A stretch of DNA of 64,000 nucleotides, taken from the NCBI RefSeq assembly GCF_002958735.1, contig NZ_PPGH01000010.1:17501-81500 (forward strand), written 5' to 3'. Position 1 is the stretch's first letter, and each line of letters starts with the position of its first letter. The notes below the pieces were generated by a model, which searched no databases, was not told the DNA's origin, and was given only the letters and a program-made list of their open reading frames with translations. This document shows, piece after piece, positions 48,812 to 57,368 of the stretch. Both the position numbers and the translations under genes were made by a program. The DNA comes from Chromatium okenii. Lineage in GTDB: Bacteria > Pseudomonadota > Gammaproteobacteria > Chromatiales > Chromatiaceae.

Positions 48812-49465
48812 CTAACGAATGTTTTCTGGCTCATCATTTTGTAAATAAGCCTCTTCTTCTGGTGTTAAATCCACTTCGTCAAACCCGTCAATCATCGGCA
48901 TAACATGAGCGCGGAATGAATGACCAGTGGTTAACATATACACATGAATTAACACAAAAGTAAGAATGGTAAATGCTGCGCCGGTATGCACCAACGCCAC
49001 TCCATCCAACAACTGTGTTGCATGAGGAATATCGCGCCACACAAAGTAGAACAAATAAATCAATCCTGATCCCCAAATTAACGGGAATAAGACGATTTTG
49101 AGCATTAAATAGGTGAGCGCCTGCAAGGGATTGTGTTTGCGCCAAAATGCCTTGCGATAAGGATGATGTTCACCTTTGAAAATGCCAAGAATATAAAAGC
49201 GCAGTACGCCCCACATGCCTTTCACTGTTGGAATGAAATGCCGCCAATTACGCGTAGTGAACAGCCAGAAAATACTGAATGCCCACAATAAGAGCAACGC
49301 AAACGCAGCGAGCGTATGTAAAGTGACGGCATGTTCAAAGTTGAGTATATGGTGGAAGCCATGCACACCAAATCCAGTGAACATTAAGAACATAATTAGC
49401 AGCATTTGTGACCAGTGCCAAAAACGTTCAAAGAGCGTGAAAATTCTGACGCGACGAGTAGCCAT
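48812..49465 (-). CDS. Membrane cytochrome b (b561/FdnI-like), partner of octaheme cytochrome
   Basis: The 217-residue protein has four or five membrane helices with spaced His residues (F-W-H-W-S-Q near 15, H-T-L near 50, L-V-H-T-G-A near 158, I-H-V-Y near 174), as in bis-haem b561-type subunits of formate dehydrogenase and hydrogenase. Its ATG shares the A of the TGA stop of the octaheme gene, so translation is coupled. It probably passes electrons between the quinone pool and the periplasmic octaheme protein. Confidence 0.85.
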   Translation of the reverse strand: MATRRVRIFTLFERFWHWSQMLLIMFLMFTGFGVHGFHHILNFEHAVTLHTLAAFALLLLWAFSIFWLFTTRNWRHFIPTVKGMWGVLRFYILGIFKGEHHPYRKAFWRKHNPLQALTYLMLKIVLFPLIWGSGLIYLFYFVWRDIPHATQLLDGVALVHTGAAFTILTFVLIHVYMLTTGHSFRAHVMPMIDGFDEVDLTPEEEAYLQNDEPENIR

Positions 49466-51102
49466 CAGTGTTGTGCTCCTTTCGATGAGAAAATGCGAAT
49501 TAAAGCGTGACCAATAATGGCTAATACAGTGCCAAGCACGGCAATCACACCAATTAAATCAACCCAGTAATTTTGATCGCGCCCGGGTAAATAAAGACCT
49601 TCAACGCCATTTAACCGCCCATTTTTAGAATGGCAGTTTTCGCAGGTTAACGCATTTTCTTTGGGCGCAACCATGTGTGTAATTGGCCAATAGGACAGCG
49701 TTTCGACAAAACCGAATTGACCGGAATAAGGCAAACCGAATTCTTTCATGCCATGTGCAATGGCTTTTCCCATATCGTAATTACCCCAATAAGAATCGGT
49801 ATCTTCTCCCCACAAATGGCTATAAACCAAGGTACCATTACCAATATCGGCGGGCATCCATGTGCGCATTTGTTTAAATGGCCAAATACGCGAACGACCA
49901 TCATCACGCGAACCAGTAAAATCATTGATCGCAACTGGTTTGGTGACATCGAACTTGGTATCAATTGTGGTGTATTGCATTTGACCATTAAACCAACGAT
50001 ATAAAGGCACTAAATTTTCACCATAGGTAAACGTGCCTTTAATTGATTTATAGGTATAGCGATGGCTGCCATTACCCTGAGTATAACCGTGCTCGTGATA
50101 GCCTTCGCCATTGCGAGTTTTACCGGCAGTGCGCCAATCCCAATCAGTAATAGTTGCAACACCACCACGCGCAAATTCAGGAATATGGCAGGTCTGACAG
50201 GCAACGCTGGAAATGTGATCGTTACGTTTGAAAGCAGCAAGAGAATCAACGGGATGTGGTTCAAGACCGTGACAAGATTCACAGGTTGCGACATCGCGGC
50301 GCTGCCCTGGTTTGCCCATACCATCATGATCCTTAGCTTCTAATTGATAACGACTTCCTGCCCAAATATGTTGTTTAGTGACATGACAGGCAGTGCAAGC
50401 GAAGTTCAGACCGTCCACACCCATGTGTATATCAAGCTGGCGAGTTGGACTTTTTAATGCTGAAGAAAGATCGCCATGTTTAACGTTATCGCCGCCGCCA
50501 CCATTAAAATGACAAGTGCCGCAATTGGCGCGCTGCGGTAAATTAACGCTCTGCGCAACCAGTGCTAAATCAATTGGAGGTTTACCTTCAAACATGACCG
50601 TACAGGCTGGACTGCCGGCACTATTTGGCATTTTATAATAGGTGCCGGTTGTTTCATGGCAGACTAAACAGTCGATATTAGTTTCATTGGTAAAGTCAAA
50701 GTTTTCATCTTTCCAACCATAACCTGCATGACACTGAGCGCACATGCCTTCATTCCCGCGTGCATTGGTGCAGAAGTTGTTAATAAGATGTTTTTTACCC
50801 AAAAGTTGACCAGTTTCTGGATTACGCCATTCCCATGTCCAATGGATGTTTTTCATAAAATGCTTGCCAGTTTCAGTATGGCAACTGAGACAGGCTTTAG
50901 TCACTTCCGGTCCTGAAGCAAATGGTTTTTTCAACGCTTCAAATTTGCTGTGATCCGCTGTCCCGCCGGTAAGTGGACCGGAAATTTGCGCCGATACTGG
51001 CTCCACTGTCGCCGGAGGTGTCGGCCAATTATCTGTCGCTGGGATTGAAGTCACTGCGAATAATCCTAGCAATGCTAAGAGGATTCCGATGGTAGATCGC
51101 AT
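49465..51102 (-). CDS. Octaheme c-type cytochrome, tetrathionate reductase (OTR) family
   Basis: The 545-residue protein has a signal sequence (about 1-21), exactly eight CxxCH motifs (first C-L-S-C-H near 71, then C-A-Q-C-H, C-L-V-C-H, C-G-T-C-H, C-T-A-C-H, C-E-S-C-H, C-Q-T-C-H and last C-E-N-C-H) and a C-terminal membrane anchor near residues 515-535. Haem count and order fit the OTR family, whose Shewanella member reduces tetrathionate, nitrite and hydroxylamine in vitro; the physiological substrate is not settled. The direction here could be reduction or oxidation of sulfur or nitrogen compounds. Coupled cytochrome b supports quinone linkage. Confidence 0.9.
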   Translation of the reverse strand: MRSTIGILLALLGLFAVTSIPATDNWPTPPATVEPVSAQISGPLTGGTADHSKFEALKKPFASGPEVTKACLSCHTETGKHFMKNIHWTWEWRNPETGQLLGKKHLINNFCTNARGNEGMCAQCHAGYGWKDENFDFTNETNIDCLVCHETTGTYYKMPNSAGSPACTVMFEGKPPIDLALVAQSVNLPQRANCGTCHFNGGGGDNVKHGDLSSALKSPTRQLDIHMGVDGLNFACTACHVTKQHIWAGSRYQLEAKDHDGMGKPGQRRDVATCESCHGLEPHPVDSLAAFKRNDHISSVACQTCHIPEFARGGVATITDWDWRTAGKTRNGEGYHEHGYTQGNGSHRYTYKSIKGTFTYGENLVPLYRWFNGQMQYTTIDTKFDVTKPVAINDFTGSRDDGRSRIWPFKQMRTWMPADIGNGTLVYSHLWGEDTDSYWGNYDMGKAIAHGMKEFGLPYSGQFGFVETLSYWPITHMVAPKENALTCENCHSKNGRLNGVEGLYLPGRDQNYWVDLIGVIAVLGTVLAIIGHALIRIFSSKGAQH

Positions 51103-51295
51103 AAAACACGCTCCAATTGAAATCGTAAAACCAAGGCGATCAAGGCATTTGCGCTCGCCAATTGCGCATCAAAAGCCGGATCATCCTGCAAGGAATCAAT
51201 CACGATTTCCATGATTTGCGGCAAGCGCAGCGGTGAATCGACAAGATGCCGAGCTTGACGTGCCTGATCGTGATTCGGAAACTTGCGTTATCCAT
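51075..51295 (-). pseudogene. Possible small helical protein upstream of the octaheme gene
   Basis: If one T is added to the TTT near 51280, a 73-residue frame runs from ATG 51295 to TAG 51075, overlapping the octaheme start by 28 bases: M-D-N-A-S-F-P-N-H-D, then R-L-P-Q-I-M-E-I-V-I-D-S-L-Q-D-D-P-A-F. No family is recognised and no ribosome site is clear. The gap 51103-51330 otherwise holds only the yqhA upstream region. Confidence 0.3.
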
Positions 51296-51330
51296 GAATT
51301 AAAACTGAGCTTTTCATTTGGAGAACTGAT

Positions 51331-51867
51331 GTGCTAGAACAAATCATTGAACGTTTGCTTTATGCCAGCCGCTGGCTATTAGCGCCGATTTATCTCGGAT
51401 TGTCATTAACGCTCATTGCGTTGGCTTTTCGTTTTTTCCAAGAGATTTATCACCTATTCAGCCACATTTTGGAAATTAGTGAATCTGATATGGTATTAGT
51501 TGTGCTGGCGCTAATTGATCTTTCATTAGTTGCCAGTTTAGTGGTGATGGTGATGTTTTCGGGTTATGAAAACTTTGTTTCACGGATTGATGTACGCGAA
51601 GGCGACGATCAATTAGATTGGCTGGGTAAACTGGATTCTGGAACGCTGAAACTCAAGGTTGCTGCATCAATTGTGGCGATTTCTTCAATTCACTTGTTAC
51701 AAGAATTTGTGAATATCCCGCAGGTTCCAAATGATAAACTGATGTGGTATGTGATCATTCATTTAACCTTTGTGGTCTCTGCGCTGCTCATGGGTTTTTT
51801 AGATCGTATTGCTTTTGCATCACATCGCCCACCTAGTAGCCATGAGGTCAAAGATTCATCGCATTAA
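51331..51867 (+). CDS. UPF0114 (YqhA) family membrane protein
   Basis: The 178-residue inner-membrane protein has four hydrophobic helices and the family pattern: [15 protein letters not shown] near the start, G-Y-E-N-F-V-S-R near residue 82, [10 protein letters not shown] near 104 and S-S-I-H-L-L-Q near 120. The function of YqhA proteins is not known. The start is GTG 51331, with TTGGAGA about 7 bases upstream. Confidence 0.9.
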   Translation: MLEQIIERLLYASRWLLAPIYLGLSLTLIALAFRFFQEIYHLFSHILEISESDMVLVVLALIDLSLVASLVVMVMFSGYENFVSRIDVREGDDQLDWLGKLDSGTLKLKVAASIVAISSIHLLQEFVNIPQVPNDKLMWYVIIHLTFVVSALLMGFLDRIAFASHRPPSSHEVKDSSH

Positions 51868-51885
51868 ATAGCGATTTTTAACCAT

Positions 51886-51910
51886 AAAAAACGCCGCATT
51901 AGTGCGGCGT
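51886..51910 (-). terminator. Terminator after the DUF2892 gene
   Basis: ACGCCGCA (51891-51898) pairs with TGCGGCGT (51903-51910), 4-base loop; on the minus strand TTTTTT follows. It can serve the minus-strand gene at 51937. Confidence 0.88.
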
Positions 51911-51936
51911 ATCATCATCTCTAAAAACGAAATACG

Positions 51937-52125
51937 TTACTTTTTGTTGGTGTCAAAGTTGATCAGTGTATAAGCAGGGCAGCTCCGTAAATACGCAGTC
52001 CCAACCAACACCAGACCGAGCAAACCCAGCCAGTCGTGCGTGATCAACCCAAACAAAATCACTGCTGCACCCGCCGCAAAACGCACATTCCGATCCGTCT
52101 CACCGATATTCTTAGGCATATTCAT
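51937..52125 (-). CDS. DUF2892 (YgaP-like) inner-membrane protein
   Basis: A 62-residue protein with the DUF2892 pattern: N-I-G-E-T-D-R-N-V-R-F-A-A-G-A near the start, two short helices (V-I-L-F-G-L and L-L-G-L-V-L-V-G-T-A-Y) and the C-P-A-Y-T-L-I motif. Members are found alone or fused to rhodanese domains. The open frame starts at 52251, but conservation begins at ATG 52125, which I use. The 270 bases up to the next gene hold no other gene I can support. Confidence 0.85.
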   Translation of the reverse strand: MNMPKNIGETDRNVRFAAGAAVILFGLITHDWLGLLGLVLVGTAYLRSCPAYTLINFDTNKK

Positions 52126-52523
52126 GTTTTTGATTTCTCTTTCATTTTGAGTGAATGTTAGCTGCATGGTGGTTAACCACGCGGTTTGAGTGTACGCGAA
52201 TCGCCGTGATAAATCCTTGTTATTTTGCATTGCTGCGTTTGGTCGTTTCACTCCTTGTTGTATTGAATGCGTCGTTACGACAATTTAGCAGTAGATAGGA
52301 CTCAGAAATCGCTTTTTAAGTGCACGTTTTAATCTTTGTCGTATTGGATTAAGGCGAATTTAAAAGTTGTCTGTTGTCAGTACAAAACGCCATGCCCACT
52401 GAGCACTGGCAATTTTTTCAACTGCGTAACGCCTAGATTTTCGGAACAGGAAAGACGATACAAATCACGATCTGGTAGCATGGTTCAATCGTTAATTCGC
52501 TAACGTCCTGAATCTGAGCACCT

Positions 52524-52739
52524 ATGTTTGAATTTAGAAAAAAAGGCAAAGCGCCTGATTCCTCCGTTGTCGTCTCGACTCGCCCAGAGCCAGCAGATGC
52601 TGCACCAGAGACCGCCGAGTCTGACTCGTGGTTTGGCAAAAAGTGGTTCAAATCCAAAGCCGAAACTGAACCTGCCGCCGAAATCGCTCCGCCTGCGTAT
52701 TACGGCACTGCGCCAGCCGCTCGCTGCACCAAGCCATGA
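52524..52739 (+). CDS. Small ORF resembling the N-terminus of FtsY
   Basis: The 71-residue product starts M-F-E-F-R-K-K-G-K-A-P and has W-F-G-K-K-W-F-K-S-K-A-E, followed by Ala/Pro/Glu-rich sequence. The FtsY gene 1.2 kb downstream starts M-F-G-F-G-K-K-H-K-T-P-A-P with L-F-S-K-L-F-K-S repeats. The 5' region also shares CTGGTAGCAT and an AGCA(C/T)CTATGTTTG start context. A second frame continues to TAA 52780. It may be a duplicated ftsY 5' end or an unrelated low-complexity ORF. Confidence 0.45.
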   Translation: MFEFRKKGKAPDSSVVVSTRPEPADAAPETAESDSWFGKKWFKSKAETEPAAEIAPPAYYGTAPAARCTKP

Positions 52740-52797
52740 ATTGCCGGCTGCGCCAGTATTTCATCCGCTTGATCAGAATTAACTGTTTAACACATAT

Positions 52798-52824
52798 CAC
52801 TGCGGTGCTTTTAGTGCCGCAGTG
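52798..52824 (+). terminator. Hairpin after the FtsY-N-like ORF
   Basis: CACTGCGG (52798-52805) pairs with CCGCAGTG (52817-52824). No clean T-run follows, so the function is uncertain. Confidence 0.4.
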
Positions 52825-52904
52825 TTATCATAAAACTATGATATGTTTAATCAGGTTTTTATAACGCATTTTGTGAAAAGCACTCACAATAGACAAGGAT
52901 TGAT

Positions 52905-53528
52905 ATGGTTCAAGCAACCGAATTAACAACACCCACTTTTTTACATGTTGGCTGCGGTATGAAATACAAAGATCGCACCACTCGCGGATTTAATACCGAT
53001 GCTTGGCGTGAGCTGCGTTTAGATATTGATCAAAAAGTAAAACCTGATGTTGTGGGAACGATGTTAGATATGACAGAAATTCCAGATGGAACAGTTGCTG
53101 CTGTATATTCATCGCATAATATCGAACATCTTTATCCACATGAAGTGCCTATTGCTTTAGCCGAGTTCCGGCGCGTATTAAAACCAGATGGTTTTATCGT
53201 GATTACTTGTCCTGATTTGCAATCAGTTTGTGCCTTGGTTGCAGAAGATAAACTCACAGAAACTGCGTATAGTGCGCCTTCAGGGACAATTACTCCGCTT
53301 GATATTTTATATGGTTATCGTCCATCTTTAGCGAAGGGTAATTTGTATATGGCACATCGCTGCGGTTTCACTGCTAAAGTACTCATTGGTACATTGCGGG
53401 AAAATGGGTTTACAACCGTTGTGAGTCGCCGCCGAGGTGCTCCATATTATGATTTATGGGCATTAGGCACGTTAATACAAAATGATGAAAAAACGATGAG
53501 AGCACTTGCTGCTGAACATTTTCCGTAA
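52905..53528 (+). CDS. SAM-dependent methyltransferase (type 11-like)
   Basis: The 207-residue protein has motif I F-L-H-V-G-C-G near residue 13, an acidic post-I region (L-R-L-D-I-D), Y-S-S-H-N-I-E-H-L-Y near 68 and L-K-P-D-G-F-I-V-I-T-C-P-D near 92. This layout occurs in small-molecule and sugar or lipid methyltransferases. Substrate unknown. It is more A+T-rich than ftsY and separates the FtsY-N-like ORF from ftsY, so it may be a later arrival. AAGGA lies about 8 bases before the ATG. Confidence 0.8.
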   Translation: MVQATELTTPTFLHVGCGMKYKDRTTRGFNTDAWRELRLDIDQKVKPDVVGTMLDMTEIPDGTVAAVYSSHNIEHLYPHEVPIALAEFRRVLKPDGFIVITCPDLQSVCALVAEDKLTETAYSAPSGTITPLDILYGYRPSLAKGNLYMAHRCGFTAKVLIGTLRENGFTTVVSRRRGAPYYDLWALGTLIQNDEKTMRALAAEHFP

Positions 53529-53765
53529 TCAACTATTTTGCGTATTGTATGGGCAGTGACTGTGTTATTGATGCTGGTTTTGTATTCAGTTTTGCTCACA
53601 CCAAGCTATTTATTTTTGCAAGTTTTTATAATAAATAAAGCACACTTCCGTATTGCAATGTGCTTAATGCAACGCTAAATAAAAGCGGTAAAGCGCAGCA
53701 CCGGAAACGCTAATCTGGTAGCATCAAGCGCATCGTGATTCCTCAACTTGTGAATACAAGCATCT

Positions 53766-54968
53766 ATGTTTGGTTTCGGTAAAAAACACAAAACTCCCGC
53801 GCCGCCACTTCCCGACGTTGGCGCTGACGCTCCCAAAGCTCCAGGTCTGTTTAGCAAGTTATTCAAATCCACTCCCGAAGCTGACGCGCCACCCGCTGCG
53901 CCAGCGCCAGTTGCGCCGCCACCAGTTGTCGCGCCAGCCGCAGAAAGTGACGCTGCGCCCGGTTTGTTCAGCAAATTCTTCAAATCCAACAAGATAGACG
54001 CTGAGATCGCGCTGGTCGCTGCGCCGGAGCCAGAACCGGAAGACGAACCCAAACGCGGCGTTCTGTCCCGATTGCGCGAGCGGCTGGCGCGTTCCCGTTC
54101 CAATTTGGGCGACGGTCTCGGCACGCTGTTTCTTGGACGCAAACGCATCGACGATGAATTGATGGAGGAGCTGGAAACGCTGCTGATTACTGCCGATGTC
54201 GGCGTGACGGCAACGGCGCGGATCATTGCTGATTTGACCGAGCGGGTGAAACGCAAAACGCTCGCCGATCCCGCCGCGTTATTGGTGGCGCTGAAAGCGG
54301 ATTTGCGTGAATTGCTGCTGACTGCCGAGCAGCCGGTGCGCCAGCCTGCGCTTGGAAAACCGCAAGTGATTCTGATGGTTGGCGTCAATGGCGCGGGCAA
54401 AACCACGACCATCGGCAAACTCGCCAAACGGCTGCAAGCCGAGGGCAACAGCGTCATGCTCGCGGCCGGTGACACTTTCCGCGCTGCTGCGGTGGAACAA
54501 TTGGAAGCGTGGGGCGAGCGCAATCAGATTCCGGTGATTGCCCAGCACACCGGCGCAGATTCCGCCTCAGTAATTTTCGATGCGCTGCAAGCTGCGACCG
54601 CTCGCGGCGTGGATGTGCTGATTGCGGACACTGCCGGACGTTTGCACACCAAAACCAATTTGATGGACGAATTGAGCAAGGTTGCGCGGGTGTTGAAGAA
54701 AATTGATCCCGACGCGCCGCACGAGGTGATGTTGGTGGTGGACGCGACCACCGGGCAAAACGCGATTAACCAAGCCGAGCATTTTCATCGCGCCGTCGGA
54801 CTGACCGGCATCACCCTGACCAAACTGGATGGCACCGCAAAAGGCGGCATTCTGTTTGCGATTGCCGAGCGGTTGCAGCTACCGATTCGGTTCATTGGCG
54901 TTGGCGAATCAATCGACGATCTGCGACCGTTTGATGCCGATGAATTTGTCAATGCCCTGCTGGGCTAG
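53766..54968 (+). CDS. ftsY: Signal recognition particle receptor FtsY
   Basis: FtsY is the SRP receptor GTPase at the inner membrane. The 400-residue product has an acidic, Ala/Pro-rich A-domain (about 1-95) with two L-F-S-K-x-F-K-S repeats, then the N-domain and G-domain with G-V-N-G-A-G-K-T-T-T near 207, D-T-F-R-A-A-A near 240, D-T-A-G-R-L-H near 290 and T-K-L-D-G-T-A-K-G-G near 357. It starts the conserved ftsY-ftsE-ftsX operon. Confidence 0.96.
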   Translation: MFGFGKKHKTPAPPLPDVGADAPKAPGLFSKLFKSTPEADAPPAAPAPVAPPPVVAPAAESDAAPGLFSKFFKSNKIDAEIALVAAPEPEPEDEPKRGVLSRLRERLARSRSNLGDGLGTLFLGRKRIDDELMEELETLLITADVGVTATARIIADLTERVKRKTLADPAALLVALKADLRELLLTAEQPVRQPALGKPQVILMVGVNGAGKTTTIGKLAKRLQAEGNSVMLAAGDTFRAAAVEQLEAWGERNQIPVIAQHTGADSASVIFDALQAATARGVDVLIADTAGRLHTKTNLMDELSKVARVLKKIDPDAPHEVMLVVDATTGQNAINQAEHFHRAVGLTGITLTKLDGTAKGGILFAIAERLQLPIRFIGVGESIDDLRPFDADEFVNALLG

Positions 54969-54980
54969 GAGCGCCAGCGC

Positions 54981-55649
54981 GTGATTCTGTTCGAGCACGT
55001 TTTCAAGCGTTATCCCGAACGCGGCGAGGCGCTCACCAACATCAGTTTCGAGATGAAAGTCGGCGAAATGGCGTTTTTGACTGGGCATTCCGGCGCGGGC
55101 AAAAGCACGTTGCTGCGGTTGATCGGACTGTTGGAGCGTCCAACTCGCGGGCAAATTCTGGTCAATGGGCGCGATTTGGCAACGCTGCCGCAGGCGCAAA
55201 TTCCGTATCACCGCCGCGAGGTGGGAATGATTTTTCAAGATCATCGGCTGCTGCCGGATCGCAGCGTGTTTGACAACGTGGCGCTGCCGCTGGTGGTTGC
55301 CGGATTGCCGCATAAAGAAGTCGGGCGGCGCGTGCGTGCGGCGCTCGATCAAGTCGGATTGCTCAAACGCGAGCGGGCGATTCCGGTCGCACTTTCTGGT
55401 GGCGAGCAGCAGCGCGTGGGCATTGCGCGTGCGGTGGTCGGGCGTCCGCCGGTGCTGCTGGCGGATGAACCGACCGGCAATCTCGATCCAGAACTGTCGA
55501 AAGAGATTTTTCAGCTATTCGAGCGGTTTCAATATGTTGGCGTCACGCTGCTGATTGCAACCCACGATCTGGCGTTAGTAAAAAATATGCACCACCGCAC
55601 CTTCACGCTCGGCGACGGGCGCTTAATCAACGACACTCGTGGCTGGTAA
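54981..55649 (+). CDS. ftsE: Cell division ATP-binding protein FtsE
   Basis: FtsE is the ATPase of the FtsEX complex, which activates septal peptidoglycan hydrolases through EnvC-type activators. The 222-residue protein has Walker [10 protein letters not shown] near 36, signature L-S-G-G-E-Q-Q-R-V near 137, Walker B L-L-A-D-E-P near 158 and the switch His A-T-H-D. The start is GTG 54981, 12 bases after ftsY. Confidence 0.96.
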   Translation: MILFEHVFKRYPERGEALTNISFEMKVGEMAFLTGHSGAGKSTLLRLIGLLERPTRGQILVNGRDLATLPQAQIPYHRREVGMIFQDHRLLPDRSVFDNVALPLVVAGLPHKEVGRRVRAALDQVGLLKRERAIPVALSGGEQQRVGIARAVVGRPPVLLADEPTGNLDPELSKEIFQLFERFQYVGVTLLIATHDLALVKNMHHRTFTLGDGRLINDTRGW

Positions 55650-55652
55650 ATC

Positions 55653-56618
55653 ATGCTGAAACCGCGTTTCCGCCGTCGCCGTCTGCCCAATCTCGCCGAT
55701 CAATTCGCGATCTGGTTAAACCAGCATGTGCAAAGTGCGCTGGCGACGCTGGGGCGGTTGTTGGATACGCCGCTGCCGACCGGAATGACGGTGGCGGTGA
55801 TTGGCATTTCGCTGGCGCTGCCCGGCGCGTTGTACGTGCTGGCGGATAATTTGCGCACACTGGCGGGCGGCTGGGATCAAACGGCAGCGATTTCGCTGTT
55901 TTTGCAATACGACGTTGATGATGCAGCGGCGAATAATCTTGCCGACCGTTTGCGCAAATTGCCAGAAATCGCGCAGGTGCAGGTCATCACCCGCGAAAGT
56001 GCGTTAGATGAATTTCGGGCGCTCGGCGGATTTGAGGAGGCGCTGGAGCAGTTGAAAAACAATCCGTTGCCGGTGGTGCTGGCGATTTATCCGCAGCCGG
56101 GCTATTCCACGCCAGAACAATTAGAAGTGATGCAAGACAAGCTGTTAAAGCTGAAAGAAGCTGATTTTGCGCGGATGGATACGGTGTGGTTGCAACGGTT
56201 TCAAGCCATTTTAGATTTAATTCAGGTCGGCGTTTTGCTGCTCGGTGTGCTGCTTGGAATCGGGGTGCTGTTGATTATCGGTAACACGATTCGGTTAGAA
56301 ATTCTCAATCGCTGCATCGAGATCGAAATCATGGAGTTGGTTGGTGCGACTGCCGCATTTATTCGACGACCGTTTTTATACGCTGGTGCGTGGTATGGAC
56401 TCTTGGGCGGATTAACGGCGTGGTTGCTGGTGACGCTGGCGCTGGTGCTGCTGCAACCTCCAGTGTCGCGGTTGGCAAGTCTGTATCGCAGCGATTTTGA
56501 GCTGGCGGGGCTGGGTGTTACGGCGACGTTCATCGTTCTCGCTAGCAGTATTTCGCTGGGTTTAATCGGCAGTTGGGTTGCCGTCAATCGTCATCTGCGC
56601 GGCGCAGAACCGAGTTAA
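55653..56618 (+). CDS. ftsX: Cell division protein FtsX
   Basis: FtsX is the membrane partner of FtsE. The 321-residue product has a cytoplasmic start, a membrane helix near 50-70 (G-M-T-V-A-V-I-G-I-S-L-A-L-P-G), a periplasmic domain with R-E-S-A-L-D-E-F and N-P-L-P, and three C-terminal helices with E-I-M-E-L-V-G-A-T-A-A-F-I-R-R-P-F. ATG 55653 is 3 bases after ftsE. rpoH, often next, is not here. Confidence 0.95.
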   Translation: MLKPRFRRRRLPNLADQFAIWLNQHVQSALATLGRLLDTPLPTGMTVAVIGISLALPGALYVLADNLRTLAGGWDQTAAISLFLQYDVDDAAANNLADRLRKLPEIAQVQVITRESALDEFRALGGFEEALEQLKNNPLPVVLAIYPQPGYSTPEQLEVMQDKLLKLKEADFARMDTVWLQRFQAILDLIQVGVLLLGVLLGIGVLLIIGNTIRLEILNRCIEIEIMELVGATAAFIRRPFLYAGAWYGLLGGLTAWLLVTLALVLLQPPVSRLASLYRSDFELAGLGVTATFIVLASSISLGLIGSWVAVNRHLRGAEPS

Positions 56619-56653
56619 ATGTCACCACGAGCAGTTTGCGCAACGGTTGCTAC

Positions 56654-56680
56654 AACGCCTCATCAATTGGGGCGTTTTTT
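56654..56680 (+). terminator. Terminator after ftsX
   Basis: AACGCCTC (56654-56661) pairs with GGGGCGTT (56669-56676) with one T-G pair, then six T residues (56675-56680). Confidence 0.85.
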
Positions 56681-56725
56681 ATGTAAACGATTGAAATATC
56701 GCAAAATCAAGACACGAGGCAGATC

Positions 56726-57368
56726 ATGCAACACTGGTTTTTTCTGGCAGGCGCCATCGCACTGGAAGTCGTGGGCACAACGTTTATGAAACTTTCTGAT
56801 GGATTGACCAAACCGATACATTTTTCTTAACTTTCGTTAACTGCGACAACTTGATCCGTAACCGGCGTTGTCGGGTGTATCTACCAAGGCACGAAATAAA
56901 CACTTCGTGCTCTAACTCTTAAGATGTGTTTCAAGTTTTACGCTAACAACTCGTGTTAGCAACCACATACTCGAACTTGTTAAAGAGCTCAATTAACAAC
57001 GCGGGCTTGGTTATCGCCATAAGGTACACGTTGTTATAAACATACTAACCATGATGTGGCGATGATGTCAAACCAGTGATTAGTAGCAAATGGTAAAAAT
57101 TAGTAGGTTATTGAGTACTATGTATCAACCGCTGCCGATTGCGCTGATGCTGGCGTTTTATGTGTTGTCGTTTTTGGCACTGACGCTGGCGCTCAAAAAG
57201 GTTGAAGTCGGCGTGGCTTACGCAGTGTGGTCGGGGGTGGGAACGGCATTGATTGCCATTATTGGCATCGTTTATTTTCGTGAGGCAGTGACGTTGCTGA
57301 AATTCTTCAGCATCCTGTTGATTATCTTAGGCGTGGTTGGCATCAATCTCGCGGGGTCAAGCCATTAA
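56726..57368 (+). pseudogene. SMR-family multidrug transporter (EmrE-like), split by a 312 bp insertion
   Basis: The first 33 codons (M-Q-H-W-F-F-L-A-G-A-I-A-L-E-V-V-G-T-T-F) hold helix 1 with the essential Glu of SMR exporters. The rest (L-P-I-A-L-M-L-A-F-Y-V to the end) resumes at 57131 with helices 2-4, including Y-A-V-W-S-G-V-G-T. In between a 312 bp element plus a 4 bp duplication is inserted after T-K-P. Removing 316 bp restores T-K-P-L-P-I-A-L-M in frame, about 108 residues, normal for SMR. GAGG precedes the ATG. The stop overlaps the convergent gene by 26 bases. Confidence 0.88.
56815..57126. mobile_element. 312 bp MITE-like element with 7 bp inverted ends
   Basis: The ends are GATACAT and ATGTATC, flanked by AACC at 56811-56814 and 57127-57130. 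No ORF of note. Four successive stems occur: CGACAAC/GTTGTCG (56844-56873), GCACGAA/TTCGTGC (56889-56910), GCTAACA/TGTTAGC (56942-56960) and TAACAACG/CGTTGTTA (56994-57036). It is A+T-rich. No transposase is encoded, so it would need one from elsewhere. Confidence 0.75.
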
